A stretch of 64,000 nt of DNA from Gallionella capsiferriformans ES-2 (GCF_000145255.1 NC_014394.1:2976001-3040000); one strand, 5' to 3'. Counted from the first letter of the stretch, positions 25,795 through 37,617 are shown. Numbers and translations are program-made. Notes: a model not told the origin generated them from the sequence alone.

Positions 25795-26700
25795 GTGCAG
25801 ATTTACCATCGGCATAAAGCCCAACTTGCTACGCAGCGCTTCACGACTGTTGCGTGCCTCGATCTGACTGGCATAGGGGCCAAGATGAACCCGGGTCTTG
25901 TTGTCCTGACTGAACAAGATCAGCTGTTTGCCTGTCTCGCCGAGTTTTCCGCGCATTTCCGACAGGAATTTTTCAGCGGCCTCTTTACTGCCGAAAGCGC
26001 CCAGCTGCAAGAATACGTTGCTGCCTGCTGCTGCCGGCGTTGCGCTATTTGTTGCGACAGGATCCAGCGGTACGCTCTGCACCGCTTCAGTTCTGGCGAT
26101 CGGCCTGCTGTCTGCAGTCACACTTTCAATTTCAACTTCCGAACTGCCGCTACCGGTAATGCCCAGCTTATGCGCAGCGGTATAGGACAAGTCGATGACG
26201 CGGCTATGCAGGAAAGGACCGCGATCGTTAACGCGTACCACGACCGACTTACCGCTTGCAACGTGAGTGACTCTTGCATAGCTCGGAATAGGCAAAGTCG
26301 GGTGCGCAGCGGTCATCTGGTACATGTCGTACTTTTCGCCGCTCGAAGTGCGCTGACCGTGGAATTTTTTGCCGTACCACGATGCGATACCGCGCTGTTT
26401 AAAATTACCGGTTTGTGTCAGCGGCGTATAGCTCTTGTCCAGCGCCGAATAGGGTCGGTTAGCATAGCGATGCAGCGGTTCATTGACCGGAATAGCATCG
26501 GGAATTGCATCGATATTTGCCGGAGGATTTGCGCCCGGGCCATCACCTGCAAGATAACCGCCGCCAACCGGTTTATCGTCGGTTGAACGGTCTTCAATCG
26601 GCGCGGGGGTTGCGCGTGATTCTGTCTGACGTTGCGGCGTCGTGCCGCAGGCAGTGAGTACCAGAACAGACATTGCCACGACAAAAATATTTTTACTCAT
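25792..26700 (-). CDS. rlpA: RlpA septal-ring lytic transglycosylase, lipoprotein
   Basis: 302 residues. The signal peptide ends in the lipobox LTAC, so it is a lipoprotein. The double-psi beta-barrel carries RGIASWYGKKFHG, GEKYDMYQMTAAHPTLP and VVRVNDRGPF, including the catalytic Asp and His region; a C-terminal SPOR domain (about 225-302) binds denuded septal glycan. RlpA cleaves glycan strands lacking stem peptides during daughter-cell separation. It follows rodA by 13 bases, the standard order in Proteobacteria. Confidence 0.93.
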   Translation of the reverse strand: MSKNIFVVAMSVLVLTACGTTPQRQTESRATPAPIEDRSTDDKPVGGGYLAGDGPGANPPANIDAIPDAIPVNEPLHRYANRPYSALDKSYTPLTQTGNFKQRGIASWYGKKFHGQRTSSGEKYDMYQMTAAHPTLPIPSYARVTHVASGKSVVVRVNDRGPFLHSRVIDLSYTAAHKLGITGSGSSEVEIESVTADSRPIARTEAVQSVPLDPVATNSATPAAAGSNVFLQLGAFGSKEAAEKFLSEMRGKLGETGKQLILFSQDNKTRVHLGPYASQIEARNSREALRSKLGFMPMVNLH

Positions 26701-26713
26701 ACTTACTCCTTAT

Positions 26714-27811
26714 TTAACTCTTAACGAGCTTCTTGTGTGTCTGTATGCTCATCAGCATACCAAACCCCAGCAGCAGCGTCAGCATGGAAGTCCCGCCATA
26801 GCTGACCAGCGGCAGCGGTACACCCACGATCGGCAAAATACCGCTGACCATGCCCATATTGACGAAGGCATAGGTTGCAAACGTCAGCGTGATGGAACCT
26901 GCCATCAGACGTGTGAAATAAGTCGAGGCGTTTGCCGTAATAACAAAACCGCGCGCGATCACGAAACAATACATTCCCAGTAAAATCAAATTGCCGAGCA
27001 GACCAAACTCCTCCGAATACACCGCGAAGATAAAGTCGGTAGTGCGCTCCGGCAGGAAATCCAGATGGGTTTGCGTACCATTGAGATAGCCTTTACCCAG
27101 AATACCGCCTGAACCAACGGCGATCATGCCCTGTATCGTGTGATATCCCTTACCCAGTGCGTCTTGCGAAGGATCGAACAACATCTCGATGCGATGGCGC
27201 TGATAGTCATGCAACATCGACCACAAAAACGGCGCACTGGCGATTCCTGTGGCTAACAATCCACCCATCACGCGCCAGGAAAGCCCTGCCAGAAACAGTA
27301 CGTAAAAACCGCTCGCTGAAATCAACAGTGCAGTGCCCAGATCCGGCTGGCGCGCGATCAGAGCGACCGGCAACAGCAGCAGTAAGGCGGCCACCACGTA
27401 ATTTTTAAGCGTCAGGCCCGCTTCGTATTTCTCGAAATACCAGGCCATCATCAGCGGCACGCCGATTTTCATCAGCTCGGACGGTTGTATGGTTGCCACC
27501 CCGATGTTCAGCCAGCGTCTGGCACCATGGCTGATTTCGCCGAACAGCGCCACTCCAATAAGGAGCAGCATGCCCAGCACATAGATCGGCACGGCTGTGC
27601 GCATCAGATAATGCAGCGGCAGATTAGCCACCACCCATAGACAACAGAAGGCCACCAGTATGTTCGCACCCTGCGCCAGTACCCTGTCGAAACTATGGTC
27701 GCTTGCGCTGTACAGCGTCAGCAGGCTGGCGGCCATCAGCAACCCCATCCCGGCCAGTAAAGGCAGATCGAGATGCCGAATAATTGCCTGCCAAATTCGT
27801 TGTCTGGTCAT
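26714..27811 (-). CDS. rodA: RodA peptidoglycan glycosyltransferase (SEDS)
   Basis: 365 residues, about ten membrane helices. SEDS-family landmarks include RQPDLGTALLI, the FLPERTTDFIFAVYSEEFG block and GVPLPLVSYGGTSMLT. RodA polymerises lipid II for cell elongation together with PBP2. Its ATG overlaps the mrdA stop by one base (TGATG), so synthesis is coupled. Confidence 0.96.
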   Translation of the reverse strand: MTRQRIWQAIIRHLDLPLLAGMGLLMAASLLTLYSASDHSFDRVLAQGANILVAFCCLWVVANLPLHYLMRTAVPIYVLGMLLLIGVALFGEISHGARRWLNIGVATIQPSELMKIGVPLMMAWYFEKYEAGLTLKNYVVAALLLLLPVALIARQPDLGTALLISASGFYVLFLAGLSWRVMGGLLATGIASAPFLWSMLHDYQRHRIEMLFDPSQDALGKGYHTIQGMIAVGSGGILGKGYLNGTQTHLDFLPERTTDFIFAVYSEEFGLLGNLILLGMYCFVIARGFVITANASTYFTRLMAGSITLTFATYAFVNMGMVSGILPIVGVPLPLVSYGGTSMLTLLLGFGMLMSIQTHKKLVKS

Positions 27812-29745
27812 CAGTCAGCCTCAACTTCCGGAACGCCCGATGCGGCCGGGTTAGCATTTATCACCGGTTTTACAACCGGAATCACGGGTGCGGGCACTTT
27901 ACCAAGCAAATAGTAATCCATGACTTTGCGCGCGATGGGAGCTGCTGTACCGCCGCCGTGTCCGCCATTTTCAGCCAGCACCACCACCGCGATTTTGGGT
28001 TTATCAACCGGCGCAAAAGCGATGAACCACGCATGGTCGCGATGACGTTCGTCGATTTTGCTCGCATCGTATTTCTCGCCTTGCTTCATGCCGACGACCT
28101 GCGCCGTACCGGTTTTACCGGCCAGCGTATACAGCGCCCCCGCGGAGGCTTGCGCTGCCGTACCACCCGGTTGCGTCACTGCGGTCATGGCGCGTTTAAC
28201 GAGATCGATATGCGCGGCATCGAGCTTAATATCAAAGGCCGGTTTATCTTCCAGCTTGCGAATTTCACCGCTAACCGAATTTTTTATTTCGCGAACCAAA
28301 TGCGGCCGATAGCCTATACCGTCATTGGCCAGTGTCGCCGTCGCCGCCGCCAGTTGCAGCGGAGTGACCAGACTATAACCCTGACCGATGCCAACCGAAA
28401 CGGTGTCACCGGTAAACCATTTCTGTTTAAAACGCTTCATCTTCCATTCCTGCGAGGGCAACAGGCCGGATGTTTCACCTTCCAGATCAATGCCGGTCTT
28501 CTTGCCGAAACCAAAACGAGACAGAAAATTGAAAATATTGTCGATACCCATCTCGACCGCTAAACCGTAATAATAAGTATCGCAGGAAATGACAATGGAT
28601 TTGAATAGATCGACCGTGCCGTGCCCGCCCTTTTTCCAGTCGCGGTACTGGTGACTGCTACCGGACAGGGTGTAATAACCCGGATCGCCTATCGTCTGGC
28701 TTGGCGAACGGATGTTGTAAAACAGGCCCGCCAGCGCCATGAAAGGCTTGATGGTAGAACCCGACGGATATTGTCCGCGCAGCGCACGGTTATTGAGCGG
28801 ATGATCCGGCGATTCATTGAGCGTCTTCCAGCTGTCCGCATCGATACCGTCGACAAACAAACTGGGGTCATAGCCCGGACGGCTGACAAAAGCTAACACT
28901 TCGCCGTTGGCAGGATCAATCGCAACCAACGCACCGCGATAATCGCCAAAAGCCTGTTCGGCGATATCCTGCAACTTTGCATCGATACTCAGAATCAGCG
29001 TGTTACCTGATACCGGCGGGGTACGTGACAGAATACGCACCGCACGCCCTGCCGAATCTACCTCGACCTGTTCAATACCGGTGGTGCCGTGCAGCTCATT
29101 TTCATAGTACTGTTCAAGACCTGTTTTGCCGATGTAATCGGTGCCTCGATAATTCGCGGCGGTCTCATTTTCTTCAAGCCTATCCTCGTCCGCCTGATTG
29201 ATGCGGCCGATATAACCCAGCAAATGGGCGGTTTTTTCGGAATACGGGTACTCACGGAACAGGCGCGCCTTGATTTCAACACCGGGAAAACGATACTGCT
29301 GAGCGGCAAAGCGCGCCACTTCTTCGTCAGAGAGTCGACTGCGTATCATCAGTGTCTCGAAATCATGGCTTTCGGCATGCAGCTTTTTGAAACGTTTGCG
29401 GTCTCTGGGCTGTATATCCACCAGGGTCGCCAATTCGTCAATAGTTGCCTGCAGATTTTTGACATGGCTAGGGGTAATTTCCAGCGTATATCCGGAAAAA
29501 TTATGCGCCAGCACCACACCGTTACGATCGACGATCAGGCCGCGATTAGGCACGATAGGCATCACCGAAATACGATTTTTTTCGGCCAGCGTCTGGTAAT
29601 AGTCATGGCGCATCGCTTGCAGATATACGAAGCGCGCCAGCAAAATAGCCAGCAAAAGCAACGCAAAGCCGATGCCGATAAACAACCGCAAGCGAAAATT
29701 GAAAATCTCTTGCTGGTGGTTTTTCAGTTCAACCTGTCTGCTCAT
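27811..29745 (-). CDS. mrdA: Penicillin-binding protein 2 (elongasome transpeptidase)
   Basis: 644 residues from the ATG at 29745, which overlaps the mreD stop (ATGA); an open extension to 29865 lies inside mreD and is not needed. An N-terminal membrane helix (LFIGIGFALLLLAILLARF) precedes the dimerisation region and the transpeptidase domain. The active-site motifs are present: GSTIKPF (nucleophile Ser), SCD, and KTGTAQ. PBP2 cross-links new peptidoglycan in the elongasome with RodA and MreBCD. Confidence 0.96.
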   Translation of the reverse strand: MSRQVELKNHQQEIFNFRLRLFIGIGFALLLLAILLARFVYLQAMRHDYYQTLAEKNRISVMPIVPNRGLIVDRNGVVLAHNFSGYTLEITPSHVKNLQATIDELATLVDIQPRDRKRFKKLHAESHDFETLMIRSRLSDEEVARFAAQQYRFPGVEIKARLFREYPYSEKTAHLLGYIGRINQADEDRLEENETAANYRGTDYIGKTGLEQYYENELHGTTGIEQVEVDSAGRAVRILSRTPPVSGNTLILSIDAKLQDIAEQAFGDYRGALVAIDPANGEVLAFVSRPGYDPSLFVDGIDADSWKTLNESPDHPLNNRALRGQYPSGSTIKPFMALAGLFYNIRSPSQTIGDPGYYTLSGSSHQYRDWKKGGHGTVDLFKSIVISCDTYYYGLAVEMGIDNIFNFLSRFGFGKKTGIDLEGETSGLLPSQEWKMKRFKQKWFTGDTVSVGIGQGYSLVTPLQLAAATATLANDGIGYRPHLVREIKNSVSGEIRKLEDKPAFDIKLDAAHIDLVKRAMTAVTQPGGTAAQASAGALYTLAGKTGTAQVVGMKQGEKYDASKIDERHRDHAWFIAFAPVDKPKIAVVVLAENGGHGGGTAAPIARKVMDYYLLGKVPAPVIPVVKPVINANPAASGVPEVEAD

Positions 29746-30254
29746 TCCCTGTCCACGCGCATCTGACGCATCGACTGAAACAGACTGCTCATCGGAACCC
29801 ACAACAGCGTCGAAGTCAGACAACCTAAGAAATAGGTCCAAACAATCTGGCCGTTTACCTGCCATTGCACCAGCGCATACACTGCATAGGTCGAGAACAA
29901 AATCACCAACACCTGAGTGGTTTGCTCGCGCAGATCAAACATCCTGATACGACGGCTCAACACCACACCGCCGAATGCCAGCAGGGTATAGGCCAATGCG
30001 TGTTGCCCGAACAAGCTGGCATCTCCCACATCAGCCAGTATGCCAATCGCCCATGACAATCCGACACCGATGCGCAGCGGTTTATGCGTACACCAGTAAA
30101 GCAGCACTACCGCCACAAAATCGGGGTGCAATGTCAGCCACAGCCCGCCCCACGGCAAGCCGTTGAGCAACAGCGCGGTGACGATGCTGGTCACGATGAA
30201 CATCGTGCTGACCGGGCGCAATATTTCCGGCTGAGTGTGATTGAGAAACGGCAT
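29742..30254 (-). CDS. mreD: Rod shape-determining protein MreD
   Basis: 170 residues from the ATG at 30254, which overlaps the mreC stop by one base (TGATG); a TTG one codon earlier is unlikely to be used. Five or so membrane helices, for example TMFIVTSIVTALLLNGLPWG. MreD is the inner-membrane partner of MreC and RodA. It overlaps mrdA by four bases. Confidence 0.92.
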   Translation of the reverse strand: MPFLNHTQPEILRPVSTMFIVTSIVTALLLNGLPWGGLWLTLHPDFVAVVLLYWCTHKPLRIGVGLSWAIGILADVGDASLFGQHALAYTLLAFGGVVLSRRIRMFDLREQTTQVLVILFSTYAVYALVQWQVNGQIVWTYFLGCLTSTLLWVPMSSLFQSMRQMRVDRE

Positions 30255-31153
30255 CAATTGCCTCCCGATTTCTTCAATTGCCCCCTGACCGGCTCCGGCT
30301 CAGGACGTTCGGGAAGTTTAGGGGACGCAGACAACACCAGCAACTGGCGGTATTTATCCACGCCGCCGACTGGCAGACAGGCGATGCGCGCAAAGGGATA
30401 GGCTGCATCGCGCTCAATTTTTTCAACTTTTGCGACAGGAATTCCCGGCGGGTAAATACCATCGATACCGGATGTCACCAGAATGTCGCCGTTTTGAATA
30501 TCGGTGCTGACCGGCATGTAGCGCAGCTGCAGCTGGCTGGTGTCACCCGCGCCAAACGTCACACTGCGCAACCCGTTGCGCAACACCTGCACCGGCACCG
30601 CGTGATCTTTTTCAGTAATCAGGGTCACTTCAGACAACCAGGGGAATACGCGGGTGATTTGGCCGACGATTCCCTTGTCGTCCATCACCACCTGACCCGG
30701 TTGCACGCTGGCGGTGCTGCCTTTATTGATCAGCACTTTACGCCTGAACACATCGCGTTCGGTGTAGACAATCTCGGCAAACTGGCCTGTGTACTGACTG
30801 CGTTGCTGCAATGCGATCAGGTTGCGCAGCTGCATATTTTCCTGCAACAAGGCTTGCTGCTGTACCAACTGCACGCTATCGATTCCGTGCTGGCGTTGCA
30901 ACGCGGTCTTGTCCGCGAGCAGGCTGTTTTGCGTGACGAAAAAATCACCCGCCTGTTGCATCAGCATTAACGGCATCGTTGCCAGCCGCTGTAGCGGCGA
31001 GACGAGCACCGACAAGGCGCTGCGGGTTGATTCAAGGTAGCGGAAACGCGCATCGACAAACATTAGCAGCAATGATAACACGGCAAAAAACACGAGCCGG
31101 GCTGCCGGACTCGGGCCCCGGTTAAAAACCTGAAATGTTTGCGTGCTGTCCAT
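30254..31153 (-). CDS. mreC: Rod shape-determining protein MreC
   Basis: 299 residues: one N-terminal membrane helix (ARLVFFAVLSLLLMFVD), a coiled coil, and the beta-rich periplasmic domain with KGSTASVQPGQVVMDDKGIVG and NGDILVTSGIDGIYPPGIPV. MreC links MreB to PBP2 and activates it. It is separated from mreB by 115 bases containing heptamer repeats. Confidence 0.95.
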   Translation of the reverse strand: MDSTQTFQVFNRGPSPAARLVFFAVLSLLLMFVDARFRYLESTRSALSVLVSPLQRLATMPLMLMQQAGDFFVTQNSLLADKTALQRQHGIDSVQLVQQQALLQENMQLRNLIALQQRSQYTGQFAEIVYTERDVFRRKVLINKGSTASVQPGQVVMDDKGIVGQITRVFPWLSEVTLITEKDHAVPVQVLRNGLRSVTFGAGDTSQLQLRYMPVSTDIQNGDILVTSGIDGIYPPGIPVAKVEKIERDAAYPFARIACLPVGGVDKYRQLLVLSASPKLPERPEPEPVRGQLKKSGGN

Positions 31154-31164
31154 TTTAACTAGGA

Positions 31165-31213
31165 AGTGGTGAGTGGCAAGTCGTAAGTGAAAAATGGAAA
31201 GTGGGAAGTAAAT
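31165..31213. repeat. Heptanucleotide tandem repeat, seven units, between mreB and mreC
   Basis: Reading 7 bases at a time from 31165: AGTGGTG, AGTGGCA, AGTCGTA, AGTGAAA, AATGGAA, AGTGGGA, AGTAAAT. Every unit stays in register over 49 bases. It fills much of the mreC leader. Confidence 0.8.
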
Positions 31214-31268
31214 TCACTCCCCACTGAGGCACAAAGTGCCGATCCACTGACTACTCCCCCATCAAGGT

Positions 31269-32684
<1,416 letters not shown>

Positions 32685-32689
32685 ATACC

Positions 32690-34138
32690 ATGTTGAATTC
32701 CAGCCTCTCACAACTGGGCGCAGCACTGCGCGCCAAAAAAATTTCCAGCGTCGAATTGACACAGTCCTATCTCGACCGCATCGCGACGCACAATCCGGTC
32801 TATAACGCCTACCTCACAGTCGATAATAAAATCAGTCTGGCGCAAGCTGCGGCGGCCGATCAGCTGCTAGCAACAGGCGCCGCCCAGGCACTGACCGGCA
32901 TTCCGATCGCGCAAAAGGATATTTTTTGCGCCAAGGGCTGGCGCACGACCTGCGGTTCGAAAATGCTTGCCGACTTTATCGCGCCTTACGATGCACATGT
33001 GATCGAGCAGTTCAACCGTGCGGGCGCCGTGAATCTGGGCAAGACCAACATGGACGAATTCGCCATGGGCTCATCCAACGAAACATCATATTTTGGACCG
33101 GTCAGAAATCCGTGGAACCCGAAAGCGGTGCCCGGCGGCAGTTCAGGCGGGGCTGCCTCTGCCGTTGCAGCGCGGCTTTGTGCTGCGGCGACCGGCACCG
33201 ACACAGGCGGCTCGATCCGCCAGCCAGCCGCCCTTTGCGGCATCACCGGCATCAAGCCGACCTACGGCACCGTGTCGCGCTACGGCATGATCGCCTTCGC
33301 GTCGAGCCTGGATCAAGCAGGCCCGATGGCGCGTAGCGCGGAAGATTGCGCGCTGATGCTCAACGTGATGACGGGATTCGACGAACGGGATTCGACCTCC
33401 TTGCAGCGCGACAAGGAAGACTACACGCGCGATTTAAACAAACCGCTGGCCGGCCTGCGTATCGGGCTGCCGAAAGAATTTTTCGCCGAAGGCCTGTCTG
33501 CTGATGTAGGCGCCAGAGTCCAGGAAGCGATTGCCGAATACCGCAAACTGGGTGCGACGATCGTCGGCATCAGCCTGCCCAACACGCGTCTGGCCGTGCC
33601 GGTGTATTACGTGCTGGCGCCAGCGGAAGCGTCCAGTAATCTGTCGCGCTTTGACGGCGTGCGCTACGGTTATCGCGCACCGGAATACACAGACCTGACA
33701 GATATGTATGAAAAGAGCCGCTCGCAAGGCTTCGGCGAGGAAGTCAAACGCCGCATCATGATCGGCACCTATGTACTCTCGCACGGGTATTACGACGCCT
33801 ATTATTTACAGGCACAAAAGATTCGAAGGTTGATCGCACAAGATTTCACCGATGCCTTCCAGCAGTGCGATGTGATCATGGGACCGACCTCGCCTTCCAC
33901 CGCGTTTAACCTAGGCGAAAAGGGCGACGATCCGGTGCAGATGTATTTGTCCGACATCTACACCATCGCGGTGAATCTGGCAGGGCTGCCCGGCATGTCC
34001 ATCCCCTGCGGCTTCGGAACAAATAACATGCCCGTTGGCTTGCAGATCATCGGCAACTATTTCGACGAGGCACGCATGCTGAACGTCGCCCACCAATATC
34101 AACTGGCGACCGACTGGCACAGTCGCGCACCACTGTAA
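32690..34138 (+). CDS. gatA: Asp/Glu-tRNA amidotransferase subunit A
   Basis: 482 residues. It belongs to the amidase-signature family, with the Ser-cisSer-Lys triad visible in PIAQKDIF (Lys), [12 protein letters not shown] (Ser) and [14 protein letters not shown] (nucleophile Ser). It releases ammonia from glutamine for the GatB site. It starts five bases after gatC. Confidence 0.97.
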   Translation: MLNSSLSQLGAALRAKKISSVELTQSYLDRIATHNPVYNAYLTVDNKISLAQAAAADQLLATGAAQALTGIPIAQKDIFCAKGWRTTCGSKMLADFIAPYDAHVIEQFNRAGAVNLGKTNMDEFAMGSSNETSYFGPVRNPWNPKAVPGGSSGGAASAVAARLCAAATGTDTGGSIRQPAALCGITGIKPTYGTVSRYGMIAFASSLDQAGPMARSAEDCALMLNVMTGFDERDSTSLQRDKEDYTRDLNKPLAGLRIGLPKEFFAEGLSADVGARVQEAIAEYRKLGATIVGISLPNTRLAVPVYYVLAPAEASSNLSRFDGVRYGYRAPEYTDLTDMYEKSRSQGFGEEVKRRIMIGTYVLSHGYYDAYYLQAQKIRRLIAQDFTDAFQQCDVIMGPTSPSTAFNLGEKGDDPVQMYLSDIYTIAVNLAGLPGMSIPCGFGTNNMPVGLQIIGNYFDEARMLNVAHQYQLATDWHSRAPL

Positions 34139-34147
34139 GGAATGCTT

Positions 34148-35596
34148 ATGACTTGGGAAATCGTCATCGGGTTGGAAGTGCACACGCAACTGTCCACCCG
34201 CACCAAAATTTTTTCGGGCGCCTCCACGACCTATGGCGCAGAACCTAACACGCAGGCGGATGCCGTGAGTATCGCACTGCCCGGCGTGCTGCCGGTATTG
34301 AACAAGGGCGCCGTCGAACGCGCCGTCAAGTTTGGTCTGGCGGTCGGCGCACATATCGCACCCCGCTCGGTATTTGCGCGCAAAAATTATTTTTACCCCG
34401 ATCTGCCCAAGGGCTACCAGATCAGCCAGTTCGACCTGCCGGTGGTCGGCATGGGTGCATTGACCATACAAGTCGAACCGCTGTCCGGCAACGCCAAGCC
34501 CTATGAAAAAGTCGTACGCATCACCCGCGCCCATCTGGAAGAAGATGCCGGAAAATCGGTGCACGGTGCATCGCAAGGCATGACCGGCGTGGATTTGAAC
34601 CGCGCGGGCACGCCCTTGCTGGAAATCGTCTCCGAACCCGATATGTGTTCCGCCGCCGAAGCGGTCGCTTATGCGAAGACCTTACATAACCTAGTGCGCT
34701 GGATCGGCATTTCCGACGGAAATATGCAGGAAGGCTCGTTCCGCTGCGACGTCAACGTGTCGGTGCGCAAACCCGGCGAAGAACTCGGCACGCGTCGCGA
34801 AATCAAGAACTTGAATTCATTCAAGTACATGCAACAGGCGATCGATTTTGAGGTGCAGTGGCAGATCGACACCATCGAGAACGGCGGCAAGATCCATCAA
34901 GCCACCATTCTGTTCAATCCGGATACCGGCGAGACGCGCGCGATGCGCAGCAAGGAAGACGCGCACGATTACCGTTACTTCCCCGACCCTGATCTGTTGC
35001 CGCTGGATATCACGCCCGAAATGCTGGAAGCGATGCGCGCCGAACTGCCTGAACTCCCCGAGGCACGCCGCACGCGTTATGTCAGCGAACTCGGCTTATC
35101 CGCCTACGACGCTAACAGCCTGACCTCATCGCGCGAAATGGCGGATTATTTCGACACCTGCGTCACCTCAGTGGGCAACGCCAAATTGTGCGCCAACTGG
35201 TTGATCGGCGAACTATCCGCCCAACTCAACCGCGACGGTCTGGACATGGCGCAATGCCCGGTCTCACCTCAACAAATGAGCGGCATGCTGGTACGCATCG
35301 CGGATAACACCCTCTCGAACGCAGGCGCGAAGGAAGTTTTCCGTACCCTGTGGAGCGATGGCGGGGACGCGGATACGATTATCGAAGCCCGCGGCCTGAA
35401 GCAAGTTTCCGACTCCGGCGCGATCGAAGCTCTGGTGGACGAAATCATCACAGCGAATGCCGATAAGGTCGCCGAATATCGTTCAGGCAAAGACAAACTG
35501 TTCGGCTTCTTCGTGGGTTTAGCCATGAAGGCCAGCAAGGGCAAGGCCAATCCGGCTCAGCTCAATGAAGTCCTACTAAAGAAACTGGCCGGATAA
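34148..35596 (+). CDS. gatB: Asp/Glu-tRNA amidotransferase subunit B
   Basis: 482 residues from the ATG at 34148 ([15 protein letters not shown]); AAGGA seven bases upstream fits this start better than the ATG at 34142. Landmarks are [33 protein letters not shown] and [10 protein letters not shown]. GatB binds and phosphorylates the misacylated tRNA; the C-terminal YqeY-like tail contacts tRNA. Last of gatCAB, nine bases after gatA. Confidence 0.97.
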   Translation: MTWEIVIGLEVHTQLSTRTKIFSGASTTYGAEPNTQADAVSIALPGVLPVLNKGAVERAVKFGLAVGAHIAPRSVFARKNYFYPDLPKGYQISQFDLPVVGMGALTIQVEPLSGNAKPYEKVVRITRAHLEEDAGKSVHGASQGMTGVDLNRAGTPLLEIVSEPDMCSAAEAVAYAKTLHNLVRWIGISDGNMQEGSFRCDVNVSVRKPGEELGTRREIKNLNSFKYMQQAIDFEVQWQIDTIENGGKIHQATILFNPDTGETRAMRSKEDAHDYRYFPDPDLLPLDITPEMLEAMRAELPELPEARRTRYVSELGLSAYDANSLTSSREMADYFDTCVTSVGNAKLCANWLIGELSAQLNRDGLDMAQCPVSPQQMSGMLVRIADNTLSNAGAKEVFRTLWSDGGDADTIIEARGLKQVSDSGAIEALVDEIITANADKVAEYRSGKDKLFGFFVGLAMKASKGKANPAQLNEVLLKKLAG

Positions 35597-35599
35597 TCG

Positions 35600-36100
35600 A
35601 TGAAGTTACGGACGCTGCTCTTCGTCTGCACCCTGCTGCTCTGCGGCCTGTCGGTTGCTGCTGACCAGGAAAACCCGCCTTCGGAACAGCCGATGACTTT
35701 GTCGGCATCGGTGAAAAATCTGCTGAATTACGCGCGTAACTTTGAAGGAATATTGTACAAGCGTGGCGGCAATAGTCCGGAGAGCGGCTTTGATTGCAGC
35801 GGATTCGTGCGTTATGTTTTCAGCCGGGCCGAGGATGTGATAATCCCTCACAGTTCAGTTGCAATTAGCAAGCTCGGTGATTACATACGCAGACATGATC
35901 TGCACCCGGGTGATCTGGTATTTTTCAGTTTCACGAACACCATTTCTCATGTCGGCATCTACCTTGGCAACGATCAGTTCATCCACGCCTCGAGCACTCA
36001 GACCGGCAGCGTGATGGTTTCTAGCCTGAATGACAACTACTGGGCAAAGCATTTCACGCTGGCCCGGCGTATTCCGACCTCTGCAGACGCAGCAAAATAG
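35600..36100 (+). CDS. NlpC/P60 family secreted cysteine peptidase
   Basis: 166 residues. A Sec signal peptide (MKLRTLLFVCTLLLCGLSVA) directs it to the periplasm. The NlpC/P60 domain has the catalytic Cys in FDCSGFVRYVF, the His in ISHVGIYLG and the third polar residue in FIHASS. Such enzymes cleave peptidoglycan stem peptides (often gamma-D-Glu-diaminopimelate). It starts three bases after gatB and so is probably read with the gat operon. Confidence 0.9.
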   Translation: MKLRTLLFVCTLLLCGLSVAADQENPPSEQPMTLSASVKNLLNYARNFEGILYKRGGNSPESGFDCSGFVRYVFSRAEDVIIPHSSVAISKLGDYIRRHDLHPGDLVFFSFTNTISHVGIYLGNDQFIHASSTQTGSVMVSSLNDNYWAKHFTLARRIPTSADAAK

Positions 36101-36115
36101 GCGTTGATTTATGGC

Positions 36116-36141
36116 GGCTTACAACGAGAGCGTTGTGAGCC
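36116..36141 (+). terminator. Strong hairpin after the NlpC/P60 gene, possible terminator
   Basis: GGCTTACAACG and CGTTGTGAGCC form an 11-bp stem (one G-U type pair) with loop AGAG, 15 bases after the stop. No T-run follows, so intrinsic termination is uncertain. Immediately after it a 14-base unit GAGCCATTAGGGTT is repeated in tandem (36137-36164). Confidence 0.45.
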
Positions 36142-36217
36142 ATTAGGGTTGAGCCATTAGGGTCAGACTCGATTTATCCATAACCTCCCGCTATTCGTGC
36201 CAGGTTACAAATAGCCG

Positions 36218-36246
36218 TTGTCAGCTTTCGGGCTTTCCAGCATAAT
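36218..36246 (+). promoter_or_regulatory. Sigma-70 type promoter of the gcv operon
   Basis: TTGTCA at 36218-36223 and CATAAT at 36241-36246 are separated by exactly 17 bases. Transcription would start near 36253, just ahead of the first glycine aptamer. Confidence 0.7.
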
Positions 36247-36261
36247 TCGCACTGCCGTCAA

Positions 36262-36460
36262 GACCAATGGGAGAGCGTGGTTTTAACCACCGCCGAAGGC
36301 GTAACACCCGTAACCGCTCAGGCACAAAGAACTATTGGCACAGGCAAATCTGGAGAGCGCGGACTAAATCCGCCACCGAAGGGGCACACGATTAAATGCC
36401 GATACCAACCCTCAGGGTTATTGGCGTTATTGTAATCTCTCAGGTACCAAGGACAGATGG
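36262..36460 (+). promoter_or_regulatory. Tandem glycine riboswitch upstream of gcvT
   Basis: Two consecutive aptamers of the gcvT RNA element. Aptamer 1 (about 36262-36336) shows GGGAGAGCG, CCGCCGAAGGCGTAAC and CTCAGGCACAAAGAAC. Aptamer 2 (about 36345-36455) shows TGGAGAGCG, CCGCCACCGAAGGGGCAC and CTCTCAGGTACCAAGGACAG. A short linker joins them. The element lies between the promoter at 36218 and the terminator at 36461, and the gene behind it is gcvT, the classical target. Known behaviour of this class is to turn gcv expression on when glycine is high. Confidence 0.93.
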
Positions 36461-36496
36461 GGCGCAGCGCGATTTCGTGCTGCGCCTTTTTTATTT
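36461..36496 (+). terminator. Intrinsic terminator, expression platform of the glycine riboswitch
   Basis: GGCGCAGCGCG and CGTGCTGCGCC form an 11-bp GC-rich stem with loop ATTT, followed by TTTTTTATTTT. It lies between the second aptamer and the gcvT ATG (36510), so it would stop transcription unless the riboswitch prevents its folding. Confidence 0.9.
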
Positions 36497-36509
36497 TCTG
36501 AAAGCGAAT

Positions 36510-37598
36510 ATGACTCTTAAGACTACGCCACTTAATGCAGCACACCGCGCGATGGGCGCAAAAATGGTGGATTTCGGCGGCTGGGATATGCCGGTGAACT
36601 ACGGCTCGCAAATCGATGAACACCATCAGGTGCGCAATGACGTCGGCATGTTCGATGTGTGCCACATGCGGGTGGTCGATGTCAAAGGCGCTAACGTCAG
36701 AAGCTTCTTGTGCTACCTGCTGGCCAACAACGCCAACAAGATCACGCTGCCGGGCAAAGCGCTGTATTCGGCGATGCTGCGCCCGGATGGCGGCGTAATT
36801 GACGATCTGATTATCTACTTTATGACGGAAGACTGGTTCCGCATCGTGGTGAATGCCGGCACGGCCGATAAAGACATCGCCTGGATGAAAGAACAGGCAG
36901 CGGTACATGCACCGATGCTTACCATTACCTCACGCGATGATCTGGCAATGGTCGCCGTACAAGGCCCGAACGCACGCGCTAAGGTATGGCAGGTCTTACC
37001 GCAGACACAGGCGGCAACCGAAGGCCTGCAAAACTTCCAGGCTGCCGATTGCGGTGAACACTTCATCGCACGCACGGGCTACACCGGCGAAGATGGTTTC
37101 GAAGTCATGTTGCCGAAAGAAAAAGTCGAAGCGTTCTGGTACGACTTGAACAAAGCCGGCGTCGCACCGATCGGGCTTGGCGCGCGCGATACCCTGCGTC
37201 TTGAAGCAGGCATGAACCTGTATGGTCAGGACATGGACGAAACCGTAGGTCCGCTGGAATCAGGTCTTGCCTGGACGGTGGACTTGAAGAGTGAGCGTGA
37301 CTTTATCGGCAAAGCGGCGTTGCTGGCTAATCCGCCAACCCAGAAGCTGGCAGGTCTGCTGCTGCTCGATCGCGGCGTATTGCGCGGCCATCAAAAAGTG
37401 CATACCCCGCACGGCATCGGCGAAATCACCAGCGGCAGTTTCTCCCCGACACTGGAAAAATCGATCGCCTTGGCGCGCCTGCCGATCGATGTTGCAATCG
37501 GCGATACCGTACAGGTCGCAATTCGCGATAAGATGCTGAACGCGCAGGTAGTAAAATATCCGTTCGCACGAAATGGAAAAGCAGTCGTTAGTCTCTAG
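36510..37598 (+). CDS. gcvT: Glycine cleavage system T protein (aminomethyltransferase)
   Basis: 362 residues from the ATG at 36510 ([20 protein letters not shown]); the open frame reaches back to 36396, but that is inside the riboswitch and terminator. Landmarks include [20 protein letters not shown], the folate-binding [13 protein letters not shown] and [20 protein letters not shown]. It transfers the methylene group from the H-protein aminomethyl-lipoate to tetrahydrofolate and releases ammonia. The last residues (VVSL) and the stop fall in heptamer-repeat DNA. First gene of gcvT-gcvH-gcvP. Confidence 0.97.
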   Translation: MTLKTTPLNAAHRAMGAKMVDFGGWDMPVNYGSQIDEHHQVRNDVGMFDVCHMRVVDVKGANVRSFLCYLLANNANKITLPGKALYSAMLRPDGGVIDDLIIYFMTEDWFRIVVNAGTADKDIAWMKEQAAVHAPMLTITSRDDLAMVAVQGPNARAKVWQVLPQTQAATEGLQNFQAADCGEHFIARTGYTGEDGFEVMLPKEKVEAFWYDLNKAGVAPIGLGARDTLRLEAGMNLYGQDMDETVGPLESGLAWTVDLKSERDFIGKAALLANPPTQKLAGLLLLDRGVLRGHQKVHTPHGIGEITSGSFSPTLEKSIALARLPIDVAIGDTVQVAIRDKMLNAQVVKYPFARNGKAVVSL

Positions 37599-37617
37599 TC
37601 GTTAGCGGCGAGTTAAC
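37583..37617. repeat. Heptanucleotide repeats at the end of gcvT
   Basis: Units AGTCGTT, AGTCTCT, AGTCGTT, AGCGGCG, AGTTAAC follow in register. They cover the last codons and the TAG of gcvT and run into the gcvT-gcvH gap. Confidence 0.6.

Noticed and set aside
36396..36509. Upstream extension of gcvT
   Set aside because: It translates the second glycine aptamer and the terminator; homologues start at the ATG at 36510.
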